This document shows positions 1-8,703 of a stretch of DNA of 64,000 bases, one piece after another. Under the pieces are notes generated by a model. It saw only the letters and a program-made list of their open reading frames with translations, did no database searches and had not been told where the DNA came from. The number at the start of each line of letters is the position of its first letter. The stretch's first letter is position 1. The stretch lies in contig DASXDL010000010.1 of NCBI GenBank assembly GCA_036490715.1, positions 1-64,000 of the forward strand. The letters are read 5' to 3'. This DNA is from FEN-1191 sp036490715. GTDB taxonomy: Bacteria; Pseudomonadota; Gammaproteobacteria; Steroidobacterales; Steroidobacteraceae. The translations under genes and the position numbers were made by a program.

Positions 1-1296
1 GTGCAGCAGCTGCTGCATCGATACGTTAACCGCGACGCGCGCGCAGCAACGCCCGACCAGCTGGCGCGCCTCGATACAGGCGCGCTTGAGGATCCACTGG
101 CCGAGCCGCGGCATGTCGCCGCTCTCCTCCGCCAGATTGACGAACAGGGTCGGCGACACGGCTCCCAGGGTTGGATGATTCCAGCGTGCCAGGGCCTCGA
201 GCTTGCGCACGCAGCCTTTCTTGATGTCGATGACCGGCTGGTAGTTCAGGTGCAGCCCGTCGCTGTCCATCGCTTCGCGCAACGCCACCAGCATCTGGTA
301 GCGATACTCGACCCGGTCGGCCCAATCGGAGCGGAACAGGCAGGCCACGCCGCCGCCCTGCAGCTTGGCCTGGCGGGTGGCCAGCGCCGCGTATTTGATG
401 GCGCTGCGAGCGTCATGGGTATGGGCCGGCACGCCGGCGATACCGATGCAGGCGCGCATGCGCTGACTGACGTTCTGCAGCGCGATCGGCGCGGCCAGCT
501 CGGCAATCAGGCTGTCACCGCTCGACAGCACCGCGCTCTCGTCGGCGAAGTCGCAGGGCAGCAGCACGGCGAAATCCTCATCACCCCAGCGGCCGATGCA
601 CAGCGCATTGGCGCAGTGCTCGCGCAGCCGGCGCGCCAGGATCTGCAGCACCTGATCGCCGATGCTGTGGCCCTGCAGCGCATTGATGTCGGCCAGATTC
701 TCGATGTTGACGTACAGCACTGCGTGCGAGACCGGCGGCCGCCCGGCGGCGGCGTTGTCGGCCGCCTCGCCGCACACCGCGCTCAGCGCGGCGTTGAAAT
801 GACTGCGGCTGGCAAGGCCGGTGACCGGGTCCTGGCTGATGATCTGCGCGGTCAGCGTGCGCCGCAGGCCGGTGGTGGCGCCGTTCTCCTTGCGGAAGTG
901 CTCGATGCCGCTCTCGACCGCCGCATGTAGCTCAGGCGGAGGACAGGGCTTGCTCAGGAATTTCAGCACTTGCGCCTCGTTGACCGCGGCGATCGCCGAG
1001 GCCAGGTCAGTCTGGCCGGTCAACAGGATGCGCGCGGCGTTGGGGGCGATGGCGCGCGCCTTGGCCAGGAACGTGGCCCCGTCCATGCGCGGCATGCGCA
1101 TGTCCGAGATCAGCACCGAGACGCGTTCCTCGCGTTGCAGGATCTCCAGCGCCTGGGTGCCGCTGAGCGCGGTGAATACCTCGTAGCGCCGGCCGAGCTG
1201 CAGGCTCAGTCCTTCGAGCACCTGCTGGTCGTCATCGACGCACAGGATCTTGTGGCGGGTGCCGGGCGTGGCCATGCGCAGCGCTTTGGCAGGCAT
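1..1296 (-). CDS. Response regulator REC-GGDEF(degenerate)-EAL, 3' part outside window
   Basis: 432 codons are visible; the reading frame is open to the left edge, so the C-terminus is missing. It starts at ATG one base after the stop of the receiver-HDOD gene, hence is the third gene of a kinase operon. The receiver domain (about residues 14-130) has the acidic pocket CVDDD, the phospho-acceptor Asp65 in SDMRMPRMDG and the conserved lysine in FLSKPC, so it should be phosphorylatable. The middle GGDEF domain has GDEDF at residues 238-242 in place of GGDEF and is probably not an active diguanylate cyclase. The EAL domain carries EALARW (Glu367), the AEES glutamate and the VNVS asparagine, as in active c-di-GMP phosphodiesterases; the DDFG region lies outside the window. 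Inference: a kinase-controlled c-di-GMP phosphodiesterase in the cytoplasm. Confidence 0.88.
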   Translation of the reverse strand, partial: MPAKALRMATPGTRHKILCVDDDQQVLEGLSLQLGRRYEVFTALSGTQALEILQREERVSVLISDMRMPRMDGATFLAKARAIAPNAARILLTGQTDLASAIAAVNEAQVLKFLSKPCPPPELHAAVESGIEHFRKENGATTGLRRTLTAQIISQDPVTGLASRSHFNAALSAVCGEAADNAAAGRPPVSHAVLYVNIENLADINALQGHSIGDQVLQILARRLREHCANALCIGRWGDEDFAVLLPCDFADESAVLSSGDSLIAELAAPIALQNVSQRMRACIGIAGVPAHTHDARSAIKYAALATRQAKLQGGGVACLFRSDWADRVEYRYQMLVALREAMDSDGLHLNYQPVIDIKKGCVRKLEALARWNHPTLGAVSPTLFVNLAEESGDMPRLGQWILKRACIEARQLVGRCCARVAVNVSMQQLLH

Positions 1297-1297
1297 G

Positions 1298-2506
1298 TCA
1301 GCCCGCCTCCAGGCTCTGTGCCGGCTCATCGTCCTCGCCGTCGATATGGATGTTCCAGGCCGTCAGGCAACGCGACACGCCGGTACGCGCCACGAAGTCG
1401 GCGTCGAGCCGATCCAGCAGCCGCGCCGGCCGGTCGGCGGTGGCATCGATCACCGCGTCGGCCACGTGCACGGCCGCCAGCACGTGGGTGTTGGCGTGCT
1501 GTACGCGGCTGGGGGCGTGGTGATAGGCGACCGCCTCGATCAGACCCAGCGGCAGGCCCCACAGTCCCAGCAGATACGCGCCGACCTCGGGATGTGCGGC
1601 GCCAAACACCTCCGGCTCGGCCTCGTGCCAGGCGCGCCCGGTGCACCGCGCCAGCTCGATCATCTGCTCGAACTTGTCAGGCGCGCTTAGCGCCAGCACC
1701 GCCTGGCCGATGTCCAGCAGCAGCGCGGCGGTGAAGGCTTCGTCGGCGTGCCGCGATTCGCGCAGCAGCATGCGCGCGAAGTGCGCGCGCCGCAGCGAGC
1801 GGCCCTGAATGTCCTGCAGGCGTTTGGCGGCCGCCGGCGAGGCGTCGAGCGCGCTGAACACGCAGGCCGACAGCGCCAGCGATTTGATCATCTCCATGCC
1901 GGCGTAGGTGATCGCGGCCTGGATCGAGGTGACCGGGGCACCGCGCCGATAGAACGCGGAGTTGGCCATCTGCAGCACCTTGACCGACAGCGCGGTGTCG
2001 GCGCTGACGATCTGGGCGATGTCGGCGGCGTGGGTGTTGGGGCGCGCCATAGCCTCGGACAGCGCCTGAAAGGTCGCGCGCGTCGCCGGCAGTGCCTTTA
2101 GATGTCCGATGAGTTCGTGGATGGCCGGCTGTTGCAGGATGTCGCGCAGCGAGCAGATGCGCTCGAGCGTGTCGGACAGCGCATCGACATTGCACGGCTT
2201 GCCTAGAAATTGATGCGTGACCGGCATGGCGCGCAGAAACGCATCATCATCGATCGAATCCGACAGGCACAGCCGCACCACGTTCGGATGACGCTCGCGC
2301 ACCTGAGTGAGCAGCTGCGGCCCGTCCAGCACCGGTGTGCCGATGGCGCATACGATCGCATCAAAGCGCGCCTGGCCCAGGATCGAGAGCGCCACGGCTG
2401 CGGTGCCGGCCGCGGCCGTCTGCCACTGCGGCCGCAGCGTACACAGCGTCTGGTGCAGGCGTGCCAGCGCCACCGGATCCGGGTCCACCAGCAGCACGCG
2501 CCTCAT
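1298..2506 (-). CDS. Receiver-HDOD signalling protein with unphosphorylatable receiver
   Basis: 402 residues. The N-terminal 115 residues fold like a response-regulator receiver, with VDPDP for the acidic pocket and the lysine in FLGKPC. The phospho-acceptor position is Ala54 (IVCAIGTPVLDG, where an active receiver has LLDxxMPxMDG). Residues about 120-330 form an HDOD domain (SADTALSVKVLQMANSAFY and FTAALLLDIGQAVL), a helical output module related to HD phosphohydrolases but without the metal-binding HD residues, found in c-di-GMP and stress signalling proteins. The start codon overlaps the upstream kinase stop by 4 bases (ATGA), indicating translational coupling. Inference: an adaptor or pseudo-receiver rather than a classical phospho-switch. 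The molecular target is unknown. Confidence 0.88.
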   Translation of the reverse strand: MRRVLLVDPDPVALARLHQTLCTLRPQWQTAAAGTAAVALSILGQARFDAIVCAIGTPVLDGPQLLTQVRERHPNVVRLCLSDSIDDDAFLRAMPVTHQFLGKPCNVDALSDTLERICSLRDILQQPAIHELIGHLKALPATRATFQALSEAMARPNTHAADIAQIVSADTALSVKVLQMANSAFYRRGAPVTSIQAAITYAGMEMIKSLALSACVFSALDASPAAAKRLQDIQGRSLRRAHFARMLLRESRHADEAFTAALLLDIGQAVLALSAPDKFEQMIELARCTGRAWHEAEPEVFGAAHPEVGAYLLGLWGLPLGLIEAVAYHHAPSRVQHANTHVLAAVHVADAVIDATADRPARLLDRLDADFVARTGVSRCLTAWNIHIDGEDDEPAQSLEAG

Positions 2507-4491
2507 GCGGCCTGCTCGCGCGACAGTGCGCGCTGCTCGGGCAGCCAGTGCTGCGGCAAGCGCACTTGAAACACCGTGCCGCGGCCGAGCTGACTGTCGC
2601 AGTCGATGCTGCCGCCGTGACGCTTGACCACGATGTTGTGCGAGATCGCCAGCCCCTGACCGGTGCCGCGGCCGACCTCCTTGGTGGTGAAGAACGGCTC
2701 GTAGATGCGGTGGCGGATGTTGTCGGGAATGCCACCGCCAGTGTCCTCGACGCTGATCAGCACCGCCTCGCCATCCACCCGGGTCGAGACCGTGATCCGG
2801 CCCTTGCTCCCGCTGCTGCCGACCACGTCGGCGATCGCTTGCGCGGCATTGACCAGCAGATTGAGCAGCACCTGATTGAGTTCGCCGGCATGACAGCGCA
2901 CCGGCGGCAGCGGTCCGAGCTCGGTGTGCACCTCGGCGACGTACTTGTATTCGGCGCGGGTCATCACCAGCGCATTGCTGATCAGGTGATTGAGGTCGAC
3001 CTCGGACATCTCCGGGCTGTCCGGATGCGCCAGTTCGCGCATCGAGCGCACGATTTCGGCAACGCGATTGAGACCGTCGAGCGAGCGCTCCAGCGCCCGA
3101 GGCAGCTGTTCGGCGAAGTACGGCAGCTCGCCGCTGAGCGCGACCACGGCGCCGGCATTGGCCGGGTCATTGCTAGCCAGCGAGCGCAGCCGCTCGGTCA
3201 GGCGCAGCAGCTCCTGGACCGCGTCGCGGATGAAATACACGCTGTCGTTGACGAACTGTACCGGGGTATTGATCTCGTGCGCCACGCCGGCTGCGAGCTT
3301 GCCGACCGACTCGAGTCGCTCGGCCGAGGCCAGGCGGATCTCGGCTTCCTTGCGCTCGGTGACGTCCAGATGCACGCCCGCCACGCGCTGCGGTTCACCG
3401 AGTTCGTTGGTGGCCACGGTGCGGCCGCAGCAATGGATCCAGCGCCACGAACCGTCCTTGCTGCGCATGCGGTACTCGATGCGAAATTCCGCGTGCGCGC
3501 CGCTGCGATACTGCAGCAGCGCCAGCGCCGGCAGCAGATCGTCCGGATGCAACAACTCGCGCCATACGTCGTAGCTGCGCGTGAGTTCATTCGGCTGGTA
3601 GCCAAGCATCGACCACCAGCGATCGTTCAGCCAGGCCTCGCCGGTCTGCAGATTCACATCCCACAGTCCCAGGTTGGCGCTGCTGGTGGCGACCGCGAGC
3701 CGATCTTCGAGCGTACGCAGCGCCTTGTGCGCGTTGACGATGTCGGTGACATCGCGACCCTCCGACAGGATCGAGCTGATGCGACCGTCGTCGTCGAGCA
3801 CCGGCAGCAGCGTGAAGTCGACGATGCGGGCCGTGGCCTGCGCCGTCTGGTACTGAAAGCGCACGAAATCGCCACGCGCGGCGCGGGCGATGCCCTCGCG
3901 CAGACGCGCGATCTCGGCGGCCGGCTGACTGACCCAGAACGGCGTGTCCCAGAACGGCTTGCCGACCGCATCGTTGAAATTCACGCCGGCCGCCTTGAGG
4001 GCGGTGCGGTTGCTCTCCAGCAGCTGGCCGTCGGGCGACAGCAGCGCGGTGAACTGATAGGTGTAGTCGAACACGGTGCGCAGGCGCTCGAGCCGCTGCT
4101 GCTGGCGAAACCTTTCCTCGCGCTCCACCGTGATGTCCAGCAGCACGCCGCTGACCTGCTGCGCCTGGCCGCGCGCATCGCGCTCGATGCAACCGATCTC
4201 GAGCAGCCAGGCCCAGCTGCCATCGCAGCGCCGGGCCCGATACTCGCTGCGATAGCCGCTGCCCTCGCCCTGGATGTGACGGCTGCGGGCGGTGTGCACG
4301 GCAACGCGCTCGTCCGGATGTAGCAGCTGGTCCCACCAGTCCGCGTTCTGGCCGACTTCATGCGCCGGGTAGCCCAGCATTCGGGCGCGCGCGGGACTGG
4401 AGCGCAGTGCGCCGCTCGACAGCTCCAGGCACCAGGCCGCCGGCCCGCTCTCGGTCATCGCCGGCTCGCTGGTGGCGGGCGGGTACTGCAT
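2503..4491 (-). CDS. Cytoplasmic multi-PAS sensor histidine kinase
   Basis: About 662 residues from ATG 4491. No transmembrane segment is visible, so the sensor is probably cytoplasmic. Three PAS/PAC units follow one another: WCLELSSGALR to VLLDITVERE, a middle one starting near TVFDYTYQFTALLSP, and LGLWDVNLQTG to HLDVTERKEAE. The phospho-acceptor helix has GVAHEINTPVQFVNDS, as in HisKA kinases of this class. The ATPase domain shows the N box (NQVLLNLLVNAAQAI), the G1 box (VEDTGGGIPD) and the G2 box (GRGTGQGLAIS). It ends in the ATGA overlap with the HDOD gene. The start is uncertain: TTG 4554 gives 21 more residues and ATG 4458 gives 11 fewer; the latter begins just before the first PAS. Its partner is most likely the receiver-EAL protein two genes downstream. 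Confidence 0.9.
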   Translation of the reverse strand: MQYPPATSEPAMTESGPAAWCLELSSGALRSSPARARMLGYPAHEVGQNADWWDQLLHPDERVAVHTARSRHIQGEGSGYRSEYRARRCDGSWAWLLEIGCIERDARGQAQQVSGVLLDITVEREERFRQQQRLERLRTVFDYTYQFTALLSPDGQLLESNRTALKAAGVNFNDAVGKPFWDTPFWVSQPAAEIARLREGIARAARGDFVRFQYQTAQATARIVDFTLLPVLDDDGRISSILSEGRDVTDIVNAHKALRTLEDRLAVATSSANLGLWDVNLQTGEAWLNDRWWSMLGYQPNELTRSYDVWRELLHPDDLLPALALLQYRSGAHAEFRIEYRMRSKDGSWRWIHCCGRTVATNELGEPQRVAGVHLDVTERKEAEIRLASAERLESVGKLAAGVAHEINTPVQFVNDSVYFIRDAVQELLRLTERLRSLASNDPANAGAVVALSGELPYFAEQLPRALERSLDGLNRVAEIVRSMRELAHPDSPEMSEVDLNHLISNALVMTRAEYKYVAEVHTELGPLPPVRCHAGELNQVLLNLLVNAAQAIADVVGSSGSKGRITVSTRVDGEAVLISVEDTGGGIPDNIRHRIYEPFFTTKEVGRGTGQGLAISHNIVVKRHGGSIDCDSQLGRGTVFQVRLPQHWLPEQRALSREQAA

Positions 4492-4647
4492 GCGCAGGGT
4501 ATCGGCGTGGCGCCAGCGGACTTTAAGGGAAATAGGCGCCGATTTGTACCGCAAGTACGCAATCTACTTCAGAAAACCGGACCGGAGAATCGCCGCCGAC
4601 CGTGCTAATCTTAAACTGTGGAATGCGACCGTTTTGATCCCCGCCCG

Positions 4648-5631
4648 ATGCATTATGGAAAACTTACGCGCGCCTTCAGCGCGCTACTGGCGCTGAGCGC
4701 CGCGAGCCTTCCCGGCGTGGCGCTGGCGACCGTCTATCCGCTGAGCAGCCCGGATCAGTCGGTGGTCGGCGAGGACCAGACCGTTACCACCGTCTACGAA
4801 GACACGCTGTATGACCTGGCGCGCAAGTACAGCCTCGGATCCGAGGAGGTCATTCGCGTCAATCCGGGTCTGGATCCGTGGATTCCCGGCGCCGACCGCC
4901 AGGTGATCATTCCGGGTCGCCACATCCTGCCGCCGGGTCCGCACGAGGGCATCGTGGTGAACCTGCCCGAGCATCGCCTGTACTACTACCCCAAGCCGCA
5001 GCGCGGTCAGCCGCATCAGGTGATCAGCTATCCGGTCAGCATCGGCAAGATGGACTGGCACACGCCGCTCGGTCTGACGCACGTGATCGCCAAGGAAAAA
5101 AATCCGGTGTGGTTCCCGCCGGAATCGGTGCGCAAAGAGCACGCCGAGGCCGGCGATCCGCTGCCGACCCGCGTGCCGTCCGGACCGGACAATCCGCTGG
5201 GCCTGTTCGCGATGCGGCTGGCCGCCGGCAATGGCACTTACATGATCCACGGCACCAACAATCCGATCGCGGTCGGCTTGCCGATCACCCACGGCTGCAT
5301 CCGCATGTATCCGGAAGACGTCGAGCAGCTGTTCCCGATGATTCCGGTAGGCACCCCGGTGCGCATCATCAACCAGCCGGTCAAGGTGGCCTGGGTCGAT
5401 GGCGAACTGCTGCTCGAGGCGCACCCGCCGGTAGACGCTGAAGGGCAGAGCTTTGAGCCCGACGTCGACCAGTTCGCGGATCTGCTGCGCGCCGCGGTCG
5501 GCGACAGTACCGTCGCCATCCATTGGGACTACGCGCGCGAGGTGTTGCAGAAGGCTGACGGCGTTCTGGCCGTGGTCGGACTGGAAGCTGACACCTCGGA
5601 CCTCACTCCGACCAGCGCCGCCGCCCCATAG
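4648..5631 (+). CDS. Periplasmic L,D-transpeptidase (YkuD/ErfK family) with LysM
   Basis: Cross-links meso-diaminopimelate residues of peptidoglycan or anchors proteins to it (family knowledge). From ATG 4648 there is a signal peptide (LTRAFSALLALSAASLPGVALA), then a LysM-like peptidoglycan-binding unit (TVYEDTLYDLARKYSLG to QVIIPGRHILP), then the YkuD catalytic domain starting at GIVVNLPEHRLYYYP. The catalytic signature is HGTNN, 11 residues on, THGCIRM, with nucleophile Cys217. The length (327 residues) and layout match the E. coli ErfK/YbiS/YcfS/YnhG group. A GTG at 4618 would add ten residues before the signal peptide and is less likely. It is divergent from the kinase operon; the 156-base gap between them shows no convincing promoter to my eye. 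Confidence 0.93.
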   Translation: MHYGKLTRAFSALLALSAASLPGVALATVYPLSSPDQSVVGEDQTVTTVYEDTLYDLARKYSLGSEEVIRVNPGLDPWIPGADRQVIIPGRHILPPGPHEGIVVNLPEHRLYYYPKPQRGQPHQVISYPVSIGKMDWHTPLGLTHVIAKEKNPVWFPPESVRKEHAEAGDPLPTRVPSGPDNPLGLFAMRLAAGNGTYMIHGTNNPIAVGLPITHGCIRMYPEDVEQLFPMIPVGTPVRIINQPVKVAWVDGELLLEAHPPVDAEGQSFEPDVDQFADLLRAAVGDSTVAIHWDYAREVLQKADGVLAVVGLEADTSDLTPTSAAAP

Positions 5632-5725
5632 CCCTGCGGCCCGAGCGTCGCAACCGCCGCGGTGGAACGCTGCGGCGTTTCGTGGGGTCTAATGAAAGGC
5701 GCTACAAGTCGCCCGCAGGCGAAAG

Positions 5726-5753
5726 TTGAACCGCGGCGCAAATCGGCTATAGT
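5726..5753 (+). promoter_or_regulatory. Sigma-70-type promoter for the small acidic protein gene
   Basis: TTGAAC (5726-5731), 16-base spacer, TATAGT (5748-5753). It lies about 70 bases before the ATG at 5825, in the gap after the L,D-transpeptidase gene. The transcript could continue into lysAC, as no terminator is seen between them. Confidence 0.55.
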
Positions 5754-5824
5754 TCGATCGCCCGGTGGGCCGCTGGAAGTGCGTAAGTGTCTGATTTAAA
5801 GCCGTTTTATTAGCGAAAAATACG

Positions 5825-6043
5825 ATGGCAGAACGCGAAAACGAGAGCTTCGATCTGGACGAAGAATTCATAATCGAGTCCGAAGACAGTACCGACTACG
5901 ACGGCCTGCTGGCGCGTGTCGATAAGCGCGCGCGTGCCCAGGGCAAGCGCGGTAAGGCGGCGTGGAGCCGGCTCGAAGAAGTGCTGGCGGACCGCAAACT
6001 CGAAAAAGACCTGCGTGACGTGTTCGACGACGAAGACGTCTGA
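5825..6043 (+). CDS. Small acidic protein, possibly PA3496-like
   Basis: 72 residues. The N-terminal third is very acidic (ENESFDLDEEFIIESEDS), the middle is basic (VDKRARAQGKRGKAAW) and the C-terminus is a charged helix (SRLEEVLADRKLEKDLRDVF) ending DDEDV. No signal peptide or membrane segment. The layout recalls the short PA3496 family of Pseudomonas and relatives (acidic head, then a basic RRxIE..LE.R.L helix), whose function is poorly known; this is resemblance from memory, not a search. It has its own promoter and sits 74 bases before lysAC. Codon use looks like that of its neighbours, which supports a real gene. Confidence 0.72.
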   Translation: MAERENESFDLDEEFIIESEDSTDYDGLLARVDKRARAQGKRGKAAWSRLEEVLADRKLEKDLRDVFDDEDV

Positions 6044-6117
6044 TGACGCCTAATCGGCGGCCGCGCTGCCGTCATCGCCGGCCCGGTTAGGGCGGCTGCT
6101 TCACACACGGACAAGCC

Positions 6118-8703
6118 ATGGCTCCCGGCGGGTCTTCCTGGATCGTGCTCAAGTTCGGCGGCACGAGTGTTTCCTCGGTCGACAACTGGCGCAATATCGC
6201 CGCCGTGGTGCGCGCGCGCCTGAACGATGGCGGGCGCGTGTTGGTGGTGCATTCGGCCCTGAGCGGCATCACCGATCGGCTCGAGAAACTGCTGATCGCC
6301 GCGCTCGGCGGCGCGCACGAGCCGGTGCTGCAGGCGATCGAGGAGTGCCATCGCAGCCTGGCCGAGCAGCTGGGCATCGGCGTGAGCGCTGAACTACAGG
6401 ACTATTTTGCGGTGCTGCGCCAGACGGCCGCCGGCATCGCGCTGATGAGCGAGATCAGCGATCGCACCCGCGCCCGCGTGCTGGCCAGTGGCGAGCTGAT
6501 GGCCACCGAGCTTGGGGCGCGTTTTCTGGCTGCGCAGGGCATCGAGTGCCGCTGGTGGGACGCGCGCAGCGGACTCAAGGCGCAGTCGCGTCCGGCCGCA
6601 TCCAGCCGCGCCAGTTTTCTGTCCGCCACCTGCGAATACCTGCCCGATGCGGCGCTGCAGGCGCAGCTGCAGGCGCTTACCGGGGTGATCGTGACGCAGG
6701 GCTTCATCGCCGGCGACATCGCCGGTGACACCGTGCTGCTCGGGCGGGGCGGTTCAGACACGTCGGCGGCTTATCTGGCCGCCAAGCTCGGCGCGCGCCG
6801 GCTGGAGATCTGGACCGACGTTCCCGGCATGTTCAGCGCCAATCCACGCCACACGCCGCAGGCGCGGCTGCTGCGCTCACTGCACTACGATGAGGCCCAG
6901 GAAATCGCCAGCAGCGGCGCCAAGGTGCTGCACCCGCGTTGCATCCTGCCCGCCAAGTCGCAGCAAATTCCGATCGTGGTGTATGCCACGCAATGTCCGC
7001 AGCTGGAAGGCACGCACATCAGCGCCGAGGGCGGCGATGGCGCGGCGCAGGTCAAGGCGGTGTGCCTGCGCAAGGGCATCACACTGGTCACGCTCGACAG
7101 TCCCGGCATGTGGCACGAGGTCGGCTTTCTGGCCGACGCATTCCAGATATTCAAGCGTCACGGCCTGTCGGTCGACCTGATCTCGACCTCCGAGACCAAC
7201 GTCACCGTGTCGCTCGATCCAGCCGCCAATTCGCTCGACCCGCAGGTGCTCGAGCGTCTGGCGGCCGACCTGTCGCAGCTGTGCCGCGCGCAGATCATCG
7301 GGCCGTGCGCATCGGTGAGCCTGGTGGGTCGCAACATCCGCGCGATTTTGCATCAGCTGGGCGAGGCGTTTGAGCTGTTCGCCGAGCAACGCATCTATCT
7401 GGTCAGTCAAGCCGCCAACGACCTGAATTTCACCTTCGTGGTGGACGAGCAGCAGGGCGACCGGCTGGTCAACGAACTGCACGATCGGTTGATCGTGCCA
7501 GTGCGCGAGGGCTCGATCCTCGGACCGAGCTGGCAGCGGCTGTTCGCCGCGCCAGCGCCGCCCACGCCGGTCGCGGGCCCGTGGTGGCGCACCCGGCGCG
7601 CGGCGCTGCTGGGTTTGGCCGAGCAGCACGACTGCGCCTACGTCTATGACCCACAGGTGGTGCGGGCCGCGGCGGCCGCGGTGCGCGCGCTGAAGTCGGT
7701 CGATCGCGTGCTGTATGCGATGAAGGCCAACCCGAATGCGCAGCTGCTGGCAGTGCTGGCCGACAGCGGCGTCGATTTCGAGTGCGTCTCGCGCGGTGAG
7801 ATCGAGCACCTGCTGGCGAGCGTGCCGCAGCTGCAGCGCCAACGCATTTTGTTCACGCCCAACTTCGCCGCACGTTCGGAATACGTCTGGGCGCTGCAGC
7901 AGGACATCTGCACCACGGTCGACAACCTGCAGCTGCTGCGCGAGTGGGGCGAGCTGTTCCACGGTCGCAGTATCTTCATCCGCGTCGACACCGGCACCGG
8001 TCGCGGCCATCATCAGCATGTGCGCACCGCCGGCGCGCACGCCAAGTTCGGCGTGCCGCTGGGGCAGATCGAAGAGCTGGCCGAGCTCACCGCCCGTCAC
8101 GGCATCGCGGTCACCGGGCTGCACGCACATTCGGGCAGCGGCATCTTCGATGCCGACACCTGGGCGCAGGTCGCGACCCGGCTGTTGGCGCTGGCGCCGC
8201 ACTTCCCGCAGCTGCGCGTGATCGACGTCGGCGGCGGCCTCGGCGTGCCGGACGGCGACGAGCAGCTCGGTCTGGATCTGGGCCAGCTGGACACGGCGCT
8301 GCTGGCCGCGCGCCAGGCGCGCCCGGGCTTCGAGCTGTGGATCGAGCCGGGTCGCTTCCTGGTGGCGGCAGCCGGCGTGCTGATCGCGCGCGTCACCCAG
8401 ACCAAGGCCAAGGACGACGTGCGCTACGTCGGCATCGCCACCGGCATGAACTCGCTGATCCGACCGGCGCTCTACGGCGCCTGGCACGAAATCGTCAATC
8501 TGACGCGCCTGGACGAGCCGGCGACCGAGATCGCCAACGTCGTGGGACCGATCTGCGAGAGCGCCGATTTCCTCGGGCACGACCGGCTGCTGCCGCCAAC
8601 GCGCACCGGCGATGTACTGCTGATCGCCAACGCCGGGGCCTACGGCCGCGCCATGAGCTCGCGTTACAACCTGCGCGAGCCGGCCGCCGAATTCCTGCTC
8701 TAG
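6118..8703 (+). CDS. lysAC: Bifunctional aspartate kinase / diaminopimelate decarboxylase
   Basis: One 861-residue protein joins the first and last enzymes of lysine synthesis. The N-terminal aspartokinase has KFGGTS (Lys12-Ser17), GRGGSDTSAAYLA and the ACT-type regulatory part around residues 315-460 (FKRHGLSVDLISTSETNV), which normally binds lysine for feedback control. The C-terminal half, from about residue 500, is a fold-III PLP decarboxylase: YAMKANPN with PLP lysine Lys536, HAHSGSGI, DVGGGLGVP, EPGRFLV, CESADFLG and NAGAYGRAMSSRYN. The fusion is known from Xanthomonas and Xylella and is a lineage marker. The gene meets hisIE tail to tail; both stop codons are read from the same CTAG at 8700-8703. 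Confidence 0.97.
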   Translation: MAPGGSSWIVLKFGGTSVSSVDNWRNIAAVVRARLNDGGRVLVVHSALSGITDRLEKLLIAALGGAHEPVLQAIEECHRSLAEQLGIGVSAELQDYFAVLRQTAAGIALMSEISDRTRARVLASGELMATELGARFLAAQGIECRWWDARSGLKAQSRPAASSRASFLSATCEYLPDAALQAQLQALTGVIVTQGFIAGDIAGDTVLLGRGGSDTSAAYLAAKLGARRLEIWTDVPGMFSANPRHTPQARLLRSLHYDEAQEIASSGAKVLHPRCILPAKSQQIPIVVYATQCPQLEGTHISAEGGDGAAQVKAVCLRKGITLVTLDSPGMWHEVGFLADAFQIFKRHGLSVDLISTSETNVTVSLDPAANSLDPQVLERLAADLSQLCRAQIIGPCASVSLVGRNIRAILHQLGEAFELFAEQRIYLVSQAANDLNFTFVVDEQQGDRLVNELHDRLIVPVREGSILGPSWQRLFAAPAPPTPVAGPWWRTRRAALLGLAEQHDCAYVYDPQVVRAAAAAVRALKSVDRVLYAMKANPNAQLLAVLADSGVDFECVSRGEIEHLLASVPQLQRQRILFTPNFAARSEYVWALQQDICTTVDNLQLLREWGELFHGRSIFIRVDTGTGRGHHQHVRTAGAHAKFGVPLGQIEELAELTARHGIAVTGLHAHSGSGIFDADTWAQVATRLLALAPHFPQLRVIDVGGGLGVPDGDEQLGLDLGQLDTALLAARQARPGFELWIEPGRFLVAAAGVLIARVTQTKAKDDVRYVGIATGMNSLIRPALYGAWHEIVNLTRLDEPATEIANVVGPICESADFLGHDRLLPPTRTGDVLLIANAGAYGRAMSSRYNLREPAAEFLL

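Noticed and set aside
6877..8580. 567-codon open frame antisense to lysAC
   Set aside because: Frame stays open only because of high GC; protein is Arg/His/Ala/Gln-rich with no family motif and lies under a well-conserved enzyme. Similar antisense frames at 2335-4323, 16264-18123, 24521-25987, 33584-35239 and 61320-63050 were dropped for the same reason.
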